64,000 nt of DNA from Sandaracinus amylolyticus (GTDB lineage Bacteria > Myxococcota_A > Polyangia > Polyangiales > Sandaracinaceae). Below, piece after piece: positions 33,622-42,506 of the stretch (the first letter of the stretch is position 1; every line of letters begins with the position of its first letter). The stretch is taken from the NCBI RefSeq assembly GCF_021631985.1, contig NZ_CP070225.1:9114001-9178000 (forward strand). Reading direction: 5' to 3'. The position numbers and the translations under genes are program-made. Under the pieces are notes generated by a model. The model was not told the origin of the DNA, did not search any database, and was given only the letters and a program-made list of their open reading frames with translations.

Positions 33622-33693
33622 GAATGTGGGCGCGAAGACCCCGGTTGAGCGCCGAGACGCGAGGCTGGTACACCGGAGCACCGAGGGGGGCCG

Positions 33694-34281
33694 TTGATCT
33701 ACGTCTACGTATTCGCGCTGGTGCTGGGGGGCGTGCTGCTCGGCGCGTCGATGCTGCTCGGCGGCGGCGATGGCCACGCGGACGGCGGATCGCACGGCAC
33801 CGAGGGCGCGGCGAGCGCCGACGGGCACGATGCGCCGGGAGGGTTCGAGACGTTCCTCGTCGCGTTCCTCTCGCTCCGCTTCTGGACCTTCTTCCTCGCG
33901 TTCTTCGGGCTGACCGGCGTCGTGCTCGACGGGCTCGGCCTGGTGCCCAGCACCATCGTCGCGGCGATCCTCTCGCTCGCGATGGGCTTCGGCGCGGGCG
34001 GCGGCGCGGTGTGGCTGATGCGTCGCGTGCGTGCCGACGACTCGAACAGCGCCGCGACCTCGCAGGACTACGTCGGCAAGACGGCGCGCGTGCTCGTCGC
34101 GTTCGGCCCGGGGCGCACCGGCAAGGTCCGGGTCGAGGTGCGCGGCAGCACGGTGGATCTGCTCGCGGTGCCGATCGACGGCGCGTCGTTCGTGCTCGAC
34201 GAAGAAGTCATCGTGGTCGAGATGGAGGGCACGCGCGCGAAGGTCGCGCGCCTCACGCCCGACCGTCTCAGCAAGGCCTAG
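33694..34281 (+). CDS. NfeD-like / OB-fold membrane protein
   Basis: A 195-residue protein with an N-terminal membrane helix, a His/Gly/Asp-rich loop, two more helices (FLSLRFWTFFLAFFGLTGVV and IVAAILSLAMGFGAGGGAVW) and a C-terminal OB-like beta domain (YVGKTARVLVAFGPGRTGKV, EEVIVVEMEGTRAKV). This is the arrangement of YqiJ/NfeD1-type proteins that partner flotillins. TTG start with GAGGGGGG upstream. Two flotillin genes follow; the three probably form one operon that organises membrane microdomains. Confidence 0.75.
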   Translation: MIYVYVFALVLGGVLLGASMLLGGGDGHADGGSHGTEGAASADGHDAPGGFETFLVAFLSLRFWTFFLAFFGLTGVVLDGLGLVPSTIVAAILSLAMGFGAGGGAVWLMRRVRADDSNSAATSQDYVGKTARVLVAFGPGRTGKVRVEVRGSTVDLLAVPIDGASFVLDEEVIVVEMEGTRAKVARLTPDRLSKA

Positions 34282-34409
34282 AATTCCGCGCCCAGCACGG
34301 CGCGTTGATCGTCTACGCTCTCGGCTGCCTGCCGGCAGTCGGGGCGGCCGCGCGCGCGGGGGGGTCTGCGCCGCGGTGCGAGGTGCTCGATCGGAGGGAG
34401 AGCGAGAGA

Positions 34410-35771
34410 ATGCAGCAGTACGGATATCAGCCCTATCAGGACCCGTACGCACCGGTCCAGGCGCAGCAGTTCCCGATCGATCCGTCGTTGCTCTGGATGG
34501 TCGTCGGCGCTGCGATCGTGATCGCGATCGGCACCCTCGTGCTGATCCAGATCGTGAAGCAGTTCCTCTACGTCGCGCAGCCGAACGAAGCGCTCGTGTT
34601 CAGCGGCAAGCGCTACAAGATGGAGGACGGGACCGAGCTCGGGTACCGCATCGTGAAGGGCGGGCATCGCGCCTTCCGCATCCCGATCCTCGAGAAGGTC
34701 GATCGCCTCGACATGACGATCATCCCGATCGACATCGTCGTCGAGAACGCCTACTCGCGGGGCAACATCCCGCTGAAGATCCACGCGATCGCGAACGTGA
34801 AGATCCACAGCGACATGCGGTGGATCCGCAACGCGGTGGAGCGCTTCCTCGGTCGCGGCCAGCGCGACATCCAGGTTGTCGCGCAGCAGACGCTCGAGGG
34901 CGCGCTGCGCGAGGTGCTCGCGCAGCTCTCGCCCGAAGAGGTGAACGAGGATCGCCTCAAGTTCGCCGACAAGCTGATCCACGCGGCGGAGGACGATCTG
35001 CAGAAGCTCGGGCTCGGCCTCGACACGCTGAAGATCCAGAGCGTCAGCGATCAGACCGGGTACCTCGACTCGATCGGTCGTCCGGTGATCGCAGCGGCGC
35101 TGCGTGACGCGGAGAACGCCGAGTCGCAGGCGGCGCAGGAGACCCAGCAGGCGCAGGCCGAGGCGAACCGTCGCGCCGAGGTCTCGCGCGCGACCGCGCA
35201 GATGGCGATCCAACAGAAGCAGAACCAGCTCCGCACGCTGAGGGCGAACCTCGAAGGCGAAGCGCAGGCGGTGGAGCGCGAGGCCGAGGCTGCGGCGAAG
35301 ACCGCACGCGCGATGGCGGAGCGACAGCTCCAGGAAGTGCGCGCTGCGCTCGAGGCGCGACGCCTCCAGGCCGAGGTCGTGATCCCCGCGGAGTTCGAGC
35401 GCCAGGCGCAGCAGATCCTCGCGAAGGGCGCGGCCGCGCCCACCGCGGAGAACGGCGCCGCGGCGGCGGAGATCCTCGCGCTCATGAGCGACGCCTGGCA
35501 GTCGATGGGCCCGCAGGCGCGCGAGATCTACGTCATCCAGCACCTCGAGGAGATCGTCGGCACGGTCGTGCGCTCGCTCGAGAACGTGTCGGTCGACGAG
35601 GTGAACGTGCTCGACCAGGGCGACGGGAGCGCGCTCGCGAGCTACGCGGCGACCTACCCGAAGATGGTCGCGGCGGTGATGAGCGCGCTGCGCGAGACGA
35701 CCGGCGTCGACGTGCCGGCGATCCTCGGTGGTGATGGACGCGGCAACGGCGCGCCGCAGGGGAGGGCCTGA
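34410..35771 (+). CDS. flotillin-like SPFH domain protein 1
   Basis: A 453-residue protein with a Tyr/Gln/Pro-rich N-terminus, a membrane helix (about residues 28-52), an SPFH domain (55-245: YVAQPNEALVFSGKRYKMED, ENAYSRGNIPLKIHAIANVK in part) and a long Ala/Glu/Gln coiled coil (about 250-345) with repeated AQAEANRRAEV-type heptads. The C-terminal region (LMSDAWQSMGPQAREIYVIQ) helps oligomerise. Flotillins form scaffolds at the inner membrane. CGGAGGGAG precedes the ATG. Only 3 nt separate it from the next flotillin gene. Confidence 0.9.
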   Translation: MQQYGYQPYQDPYAPVQAQQFPIDPSLLWMVVGAAIVIAIGTLVLIQIVKQFLYVAQPNEALVFSGKRYKMEDGTELGYRIVKGGHRAFRIPILEKVDRLDMTIIPIDIVVENAYSRGNIPLKIHAIANVKIHSDMRWIRNAVERFLGRGQRDIQVVAQQTLEGALREVLAQLSPEEVNEDRLKFADKLIHAAEDDLQKLGLGLDTLKIQSVSDQTGYLDSIGRPVIAAALRDAENAESQAAQETQQAQAEANRRAEVSRATAQMAIQQKQNQLRTLRANLEGEAQAVEREAEAAAKTARAMAERQLQEVRAALEARRLQAEVVIPAEFERQAQQILAKGAAAPTAENGAAAAEILALMSDAWQSMGPQAREIYVIQHLEEIVGTVVRSLENVSVDEVNVLDQGDGSALASYAATYPKMVAAVMSALRETTGVDVPAILGGDGRGNGAPQGRA

Positions 35772-35774
35772 GCC

Positions 35775-37112
<1,338 letters not shown>

Positions 37113-37116
37113 ATCC

Positions 37117-37198
37117 TTGCGGGAGTGCTCGTCCCGCAGGTCCCGGACGGGAGCGCGCGAAGCGCGCGGACGGTAGGGGCCGGCGGGCGAGCCGATTT
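37117..37198 (-). repeat. dispersed hairpin element, copy 7
   Basis: Inverse orientation, inner GCGCGC-GAA-GCGCGC stem and GGGGCCGGCGGGCGAGCCGA end followed by TTTGTTG. It starts 5 nt after the second flotillin stop. Confidence 0.85.
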
Positions 37199-37221
37199 GT
37201 TGAGAGCAACGAGTGAGTGAA

Positions 37222-37257
37222 CGAAGGCCGCGTGCTCGAGAGGGCGCGCGGCCTTCG
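37222..37257. terminator. hairpin terminator after the flotillin operon
   Basis: CGAAGGCCGCG pairs fully with CGCGGCCTTCG around a 14-nt loop. It is a second stem behind element 7. Confidence 0.6.
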
Positions 37258-37325
37258 CGCTTCGTGTGGTACCGATCCTCGCGCCGCGCCCGTGGGGGGC
37301 GAGCGGCACTGCGATGGAGCGTGTG

Positions 37326-38087
37326 ATGAGCGTGAAGCGGACACCCGGTCGCGTGGTCTGGCGCGAGCTCACGACCGACGACGCCGACAAGGCGCAGGCC
37401 TTCTACTCGGCGCTCTTCGGATGGCGGTTCGTGGACTTCCCGATGGGCGAGGGCGCGCCGCCCTATCCAATCGCGCACGTCGGCGAGAAGGGCATCGGCG
37501 GCATCATGAAGAAGCCGGAGGGCGCGCCGTTCCCGCCGTTCTGGCTGAGCTACGTGTCGGTCGAGGACGTCGACGCCGCGGTCGCGCGCATGAACGAGGC
37601 GGGTGGGTCCACGATGATGCCGCCGACCGACGTGCCGGAGGTCGGTCGCCTCGCGATCGTCGCGGACTTCGCGGGCGCGGTGATCGGTCTGATCAAGTCG
37701 GTCAGCGACGATCCGGTCGGCGGCCGCCCGCAGCCCGGTGAGTTCTGCTGGGAGTCGATCATGACCTCGGATCTCGCGCGCGCGAAGAAGGTCTACACGA
37801 GCGTGTTCGGCTGGATCGAGACGCAGATGCCGGGCGGCAGCAGCACCGTGTTCGCGACCGGCAAGGGGATGGAGGACGGCGTCGCGGACCTCGGCAAGGC
37901 GGAGGGCATGCCCCCGTCGTGGGCGACCTACGTCGTGGTCGAGACGCTCGAGACCGCACGCGCGAAGGCGGAGAAGCTCGGCGCGAAGATCGTCGTGCCG
38001 CTCATCGAGGTGCCGAACGTCGGTCGCATCACGTTCATCCAGGATCCGACGGGCGCGCACATCGGGCTCTTCCAGCCCCAATTCTGA
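37326..38087 (+). CDS. double VOC (glyoxalase-fold) protein
   Basis: A 253-residue protein made of two VOC modules (about residues 8-125 and 135-253). Each starts with a WRELTTDDADKAQAFYSALFG / CWESIMTSDLARAKKVYTSV type helix-strand and ends with VADFAGAVIGLIKS or IQDPTGAHIGLFQP. The pattern matches the glyoxalase/hydroxylase group found next to actinomycete antibiotic genes; typical metal ligands are only partly kept, so the activity is unclear. ATG 37326 is used; ATG 37314 is possible. Confidence 0.8.
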   Translation: MSVKRTPGRVVWRELTTDDADKAQAFYSALFGWRFVDFPMGEGAPPYPIAHVGEKGIGGIMKKPEGAPFPPFWLSYVSVEDVDAAVARMNEAGGSTMMPPTDVPEVGRLAIVADFAGAVIGLIKSVSDDPVGGRPQPGEFCWESIMTSDLARAKKVYTSVFGWIETQMPGGSSTVFATGKGMEDGVADLGKAEGMPPSWATYVVVETLETARAKAEKLGAKIVVPLIEVPNVGRITFIQDPTGAHIGLFQPQF

Positions 38088-38166
38088 TCGTCGCGCGCAC
38101 GGCCTGCGTACCCCGCGCATCGCATGCGACCGCACGCTCGCGGTACGCTCGATCGCGGGGGAAACG

Positions 38167-38628
38167 GTGGCCATCTACTACAACCTCGCAGCGTTCCTGG
38201 GAGCGCGCGACGAAGCGGAAGCCTTCGTCGCGCACTTCCACGGGCGCACGATCCCGATCGAGCACGGGGAGCTCGTCCTCGACATCACGTTGCGCGAGAC
38301 GCCGAGCGGGTGGCTCGTGGGGCTCTGGCCGGTCGGCATGAGCTACGGCACCTGCGACGATCCGCGCCTCGTCACGCCCGAGGCGCGCGAGGCCGCGGCG
38401 CGATGGTTCGAGCGCGAGCTCCGCGGCGCGCCCACGTTCCGCGCGGCGGCGTTCGGCGCGGAGATCTACGACACGTTCCTCGACACCACGCTCGCCGAGC
38501 TCGTCGACGGCGGCGGGATGCCGGGGCTGGTGCTCGACATCCGCACCCACGTGTCGCTGCGATCGCCCGCGGGCACGAAGCCGTTCGGCCCCGGTCGTCG
38601 CTGGTGGCCGCGCACCAAGACGCCCTGA
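38167..38628 (+). CDS. hypothetical protein
   Basis: A 153-residue soluble protein: EAFVAHFHGRTIPIEHGELV, GWLVGLWPVGMSYGTCDDPR, EAAARWFERELRGAP. The fold appears alpha/beta without any motif I recognise. The GTG start lies after GCGGGGGAAAC. It converges on the D-aminoacylase gene with 4 nt between stops. Confidence 0.5.
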   Translation: MAIYYNLAAFLGARDEAEAFVAHFHGRTIPIEHGELVLDITLRETPSGWLVGLWPVGMSYGTCDDPRLVTPEAREAAARWFERELRGAPTFRAAAFGAEIYDTFLDTTLAELVDGGGMPGLVLDIRTHVSLRSPAGTKPFGPGRRWWPRTKTP

Positions 38629-38632
38629 GCGC

Positions 38633-40384
38633 TCACGACGGGCGCACGACGCGGCCCGGGGTCGCGCCGGTGAGCGCGCCGTTCGTCGCGATCGTCTCGC
38701 CGCGCACGATCGTCGCGCGATAGCCGATCGCGTCCTGCAGGAAGCGTTTTCCGCCCGCGGGCAGATCGCGCACCAGGCGCGGCGCGCGCAGCGCGAGGTG
38801 GTCGAGCTCGATCACGTTGAGATCGGCGCGGCGTCCGATCGTGATCTCGCCGCGATCGGCGAAGCCCGCCCAGCGCGCGGGCTCGCTCGTCAGCTTTCGC
38901 ACCGCCTCTTCGATCGTGAACCGACCGCGCTCGCGATCGCGCGCCCAGTGCACGAGGAAGTACGTGAACATGCTGGCGTCGCAGATGGTGCCGACGTGCG
39001 CGCCGCCGTCGCCGAGCGAGACCATCGCGCGCGGGTGGTGCAGCATCTCCGCGACGTCGTCGAGCGAGTAGCTGCCGTAGTTGTAGAGCGGGAAGTAGAG
39101 CAGCGCGTTGCCGCCCTCCTCGAGCAGTGCGTCGTAGACGACCTCGAGCGCAGGCACGCCGCGGCGCATCGCCTCGGCGAAGAGCGCGTCCTGGCGCTGC
39201 GGCTCGTAGCTCGGCGTCGAGCCCATGCGGAAGAGGCGCATCGCGACGAAGTCGACCGCGGCGAGCAGCTGATCGGCGAGCGGCGGGATCGGCGATCCAT
39301 CGCCCGCGACCTTTTCTGAACGCTCGCTCAACAACTTCGCCTTCACCTCGGGGCGCGAGAGGATCGCGACCCGCTCGGCGAGCGGAAGGTGCGCGATCGC
39401 CTTGTACGACGGGAACCCGATGAAGGGATGGAACGTCGCGTCGAGCCCGAGGATCACGCCGATCGGACGCGGCGCGACGAGCGCGTTCATCGTCACGCCG
39501 CGCGCGCTCGCGCGCTCGATGCGCGCGAGGATCTTGCGCCACTGATCGGTCGCCGAGTCGCGCTGCAGCGTCGAGATCGCGAGGGGCCGGCCCGCCGCCT
39601 CGGCCATCGCCTCGAGCGCGTCGAACTCGGGATCGAAGCGCTCCGGCGAGACGTGCATGTCGAAGTCGCTGACCGCCTGGAGCACACCGCGCCCGAGCCC
39701 CTCGAACGCGCGCGCGATGCCCGCGAGCTCGCGCGCCTCGGCGTCGGCGGCGGGCGTCTCGCTGCCGTCCTTCGCGCGATGGTTGTCGCTGCGGCCCGTC
39801 GAGAACCCGAGCGCGCCCCGATCGAGCGCGCTCCGCAGCATCGCGCGCATCTGCGCGACGTCGTCGTCGGTCGCGCGTCCGCCCGCCACCGCACGCTCGC
39901 CCATCACGTACACGCGCAGCGCGTCGTGCGGCACCTGCGCCGCGACGTCGATCGTGCGCGGCCGGCGATCGAGCGCGTCGAGGTACTCGCCGAAGTGCTC
40001 CCACTCCCAGCGGATCCCCTCGGCGAGCGCGCTGCCCGGGATGTCCTCGACCCCCTCCATCAGCGCGATGAGGCGCTCGCGATCGCGCGGCCGCACCGGC
40101 GCGAACCCCACGCCGCAATTGCCCATCACCGCGGTGGTCACGCCGTGCGCCGAGCTCGGCAGCATCTGCGCGTCCCACGTCGCCTGGCCGTCGTAGTGCG
40201 TGTGCACGTCGACGAAGCCCGGCGTCACGAGCGCGCCCTCGGCGTCGATCGTGCGCGTCGCGCGCTCCTCGAGCGCACCGATCGCCACGATGCGCCCGTC
40301 CTTCACGCCGACGTCGGCGCGCCGCGCGGGCGCTCCCGTTCCGTCGACCACCATCCCGTTCACGATCGCGAGGTCGTACGCCAC
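38633..40384 (-). CDS. D-aminoacylase / N-acyl-D-amino-acid amidohydrolase family protein
   Basis: About 583 residues of the amidohydrolase superfamily. The N-terminal [21 protein letters not shown] with [16 protein letters not shown] supplies the HxH zinc ligands; GNCGVGFAP, the middle EDIPG segment, [16 protein letters not shown] with the late Asp/His, and [10 protein letters not shown] at the end are typical of D-aminoacylases. These enzymes release D-amino acids from N-acyl forms or act on other amides. I use GTG 40384, because homologous sequence begins at [11 protein letters not shown] 40411 is an alternative. Ribosome site weak. Confidence 0.88.
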   Translation of the reverse strand: MAYDLAIVNGMVVDGTGAPARRADVGVKDGRIVAIGALEERATRTIDAEGALVTPGFVDVHTHYDGQATWDAQMLPSSAHGVTTAVMGNCGVGFAPVRPRDRERLIALMEGVEDIPGSALAEGIRWEWEHFGEYLDALDRRPRTIDVAAQVPHDALRVYVMGERAVAGGRATDDDVAQMRAMLRSALDRGALGFSTGRSDNHRAKDGSETPAADAEARELAGIARAFEGLGRGVLQAVSDFDMHVSPERFDPEFDALEAMAEAAGRPLAISTLQRDSATDQWRKILARIERASARGVTMNALVAPRPIGVILGLDATFHPFIGFPSYKAIAHLPLAERVAILSRPEVKAKLLSERSEKVAGDGSPIPPLADQLLAAVDFVAMRLFRMGSTPSYEPQRQDALFAEAMRRGVPALEVVYDALLEEGGNALLYFPLYNYGSYSLDDVAEMLHHPRAMVSLGDGGAHVGTICDASMFTYFLVHWARDRERGRFTIEEAVRKLTSEPARWAGFADRGEITIGRRADLNVIELDHLALRAPRLVRDLPAGGKRFLQDAIGYRATIVRGETIATNGALTGATPGRVVRPS

Positions 40385-40451
40385 GCCGGCAGTATCGCGG
40401 AATCGCGCCACGCGTGTCGACGCGCCTCGCCCACGTTCACAGGCGCGAACG

Positions 40452-40664
40452 ATGCACGCGCTCGTGCTCGAGATGGCCGAGGTCTACGAACGACATCCGC
40501 TCGAGCGCACGACCAAGAGCGACGCGCGCAAGCTCGTCGGGATCGTGCTGTTCGCGCTCTTCATCCCGCCTCTCGTCGCGACGGTGATCCTGCTGCTCGC
40601 GGAGATCGGCGATCGCAATCGCATCGTCACCCCGGACGAGAGCGCGATCGAGAGCGCGAAGTAA
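40452..40664 (+). CDS. small single-helix membrane protein
   Basis: A 70-residue protein with a charged N-terminus, one membrane helix ([20 protein letters not shown]) and a charged tail. It is followed 13 nt later by a second small membrane protein. Unknown family. Coding status rests on codon use and the tight spacing. Confidence 0.45.
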   Translation: MHALVLEMAEVYERHPLERTTKSDARKLVGIVLFALFIPPLVATVILLLAEIGDRNRIVTPDESAIESAK

Positions 40665-40677
40665 GGAGCTCACGCGC

Positions 40678-40872
40678 ATGGCCGAGACGTTCGATCGCAG
40701 TCACGAGTACTTCGGCCGCGGGCTGAGCCCGCGCGCCATGAGGCGCGCGATGCTCGGTGTCCTGCTGCTCTTGATCGTGCCGACGCTGATCGTGATCGCG
40801 CTGATCGCGTGGGGTCAGGCGACGAACTACGTCGAGCACCACCCCGCCGCGCGCGAGGCCCTGACCCACTGA
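40678..40872 (+). CDS. small single-helix membrane protein
   Basis: A 64-residue protein with an N-terminal DRSHEYFGRGLSPRAMRRA segment, one membrane helix (LGVLLLLIVPTLIVIALIAW) and a His-bearing tail. AAGGAG lies before the ATG. It overlaps nothing and converges on the SDR gene with 1 nt between stops. Function unknown. Confidence 0.5.
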   Translation: MAETFDRSHEYFGRGLSPRAMRRAMLGVLLLLIVPTLIVIALIAWGQATNYVEHHPAAREALTH

Positions 40873-40873
40873 G

Positions 40874-41710
40874 TCAGTCCCTGCCCATCACGCGATCGAG
40901 CACGCCGCGCTTCGCGGCCGCGCCGATCGCGCCGAAGAACCCACCGCCGAGCGCGCGCTTGAGGCGCCACATCGCCTTCGCGTCGGACTGCGGCATCACG
41001 TAGAGCTGGCCGCGCTCGAGCCCGCGCAGCGCGTGCTCCGCGATCTCCTCGGCGCTCCACTTCGCCTGCGTGACGAGCTTCTCGGTGCGCCCGTTGAGCA
41101 TCCCGGTCGCGCGCGAGCCCTTGTGGATGTTGGTGCGGAAGAAGCTCGGGCAGAGCGCGGTCACCTGGATGCCGCTCGTCGCGAGCTCGGTCGCGAGCGT
41201 CTCGCTGAGCGCGATCACGCCCGCCTTCGTGACGTTGTAGGGCCCCATCATCGGCGCCGACACGACGCCCGCGATCGACGCGACGTTGAGGATCCATCCC
41301 GACTTCTGCGCCTTCATCTTCGGCACGAAGTAGTGGCAGCCGTAGATGACACCCCAGAGGTTGATGTCGACCTGCCACTTCCAGTCCTCGAGCGGGATCG
41401 CACCGACCTCGCCCGCGACCGCGACGCCCGCGTTGTTCACGAGCACGTCGACGCCGCCCCAGAGCGCGTCGGCGCGCTTCGCCATGCCCTCGATCTGCGC
41501 CGCGTCGCGCACGTCGACGATCATCGACTCGACCTGGGCGCCTTTCCCCTGCGCCAGCGCGACCGTCTCGCCGAGCCCCTCCTTCGACACGTCGCTCAGC
41601 AGCAGGCGCGCACCGCGCTCCGCCAGCGCGAGCGACACGGCTCGCCCGAAGCCGCTTCCCGCGCCGGTGATGACCGAACGCGCACCGCTGGGGATCTTGC
41701 TCGTCGTCAT
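40874..41710 (-). CDS. short-chain dehydrogenase/reductase (SDR)
   Basis: A 278-residue classical SDR: SVITGAGSGFGRAVSLALAE holds the TGxxxGxG cofactor site, VDVLVNNAGVAVAGEV the NNAG, VASIAG the Ser, and PYNVTKAGVIAL the YxxxK pair (Y with K four residues later). The Asp after the second strand (LLSDVS) suggests NAD preference. After the Lys, CPSFFRTNIHKGSR is the usual loop. The substrate is unknown; this branch acts on alcohols/steroid-like molecules. Start ATG 41710, AGGAGACTTCG upstream. Confidence 0.9.
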   Translation of the reverse strand: MTTSKIPSGARSVITGAGSGFGRAVSLALAERGARLLLSDVSKEGLGETVALAQGKGAQVESMIVDVRDAAQIEGMAKRADALWGGVDVLVNNAGVAVAGEVGAIPLEDWKWQVDINLWGVIYGCHYFVPKMKAQKSGWILNVASIAGVVSAPMMGPYNVTKAGVIALSETLATELATSGIQVTALCPSFFRTNIHKGSRATGMLNGRTEKLVTQAKWSAEEIAEHALRGLERGQLYVMPQSDAKAMWRLKRALGGGFFGAIGAAAKRGVLDRVMGRD

Positions 41711-41777
41711 TCGAAGTCTCCTGCTCGCGCCTCGCGCGGGCTCGCGAGCCTATCACGCACATGGCAGCATCCCAGTC

Positions 41778-42371
41778 ATGGCGGGGCAGGCCTTCTACGG
41801 ACCGCGCGTCGGAGAGGCGCTGCAGCTCGCGGCCGACGCGTTCGCAGCGCGCGCACGCAAAGGCAGCGGTGTGCCGTACCTGACGCACCTGCTCTCGGTC
41901 ACGACGCTCGTGATGGAGCACGGCGGCGACGAAGATCAGATCTGCGCGGCTGCGCTCCACGACTATCTCGAGGACATCCCGGGCGCGCTCGCGTCCGAGC
42001 TCGAGGCGCGCTTCGGCGCGCGCGTCACGCGGCTGGTGCGCGCGCTCTCCGACGCGACCGACGCGCAGAACAAGGCGCCGTGGAAGCCGCGCAAGCTCGC
42101 GTACCTCGCGCACCTGCGCGACGCGCCCGCCGAGGTGAAGCTGATCAGCGCGGCCGACAAGCTGCACAACGCGCGCAGCATCGTCGACGATCATCGACGC
42201 ATCGGCGACGAGGTCTTCACGCGCTTCACCGCCTCGCGCGAAGAGACGCTCTGGTACTACCGCGAGGTGGTGCGCGCGCTCGCGCACGAGTTCGATCATC
42301 CGCTCGTCGATCGACTGCGCGAGGCGGTGAACGACATCCATCGCGCGACCGGGATCGACGTCCGGATCTGA
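41778..42371 (+). CDS. HD-domain phosphohydrolase related to RSH-type ppGpp hydrolases
   Basis: A 197-residue stand-alone HD protein. ARKGSGVPYLTHLLSVTTLV, then CAAALHDYLEDIPG with the HD pair and ED motif, and VKLISAADKLHNARSIVDDH with the distal metal Asp match the hydrolase half of RelA/SpoT and small MESH1-type enzymes. No synthetase domain exists. It may degrade (p)ppGpp or another nucleotide. ATG at 41778 lies after CCAGTC without a strong ribosome site. Confidence 0.85.
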   Translation: MAGQAFYGPRVGEALQLAADAFAARARKGSGVPYLTHLLSVTTLVMEHGGDEDQICAAALHDYLEDIPGALASELEARFGARVTRLVRALSDATDAQNKAPWKPRKLAYLAHLRDAPAEVKLISAADKLHNARSIVDDHRRIGDEVFTRFTASREETLWYYREVVRALAHEFDHPLVDRLREAVNDIHRATGIDVRI

Positions 42372-42506
42372 GCCCGACTCATTTTCGCGATCGCGGATGT
42401 CCGAACTGGCCAGCTCAACGGTACGACTGGCCAGCGTGAGCGCGCTCGCCCGACCACGAGTTCGGTCTTTCCAGCGCACGAGTCGGTCGCGTTATCCTCG
42501 CGCCCG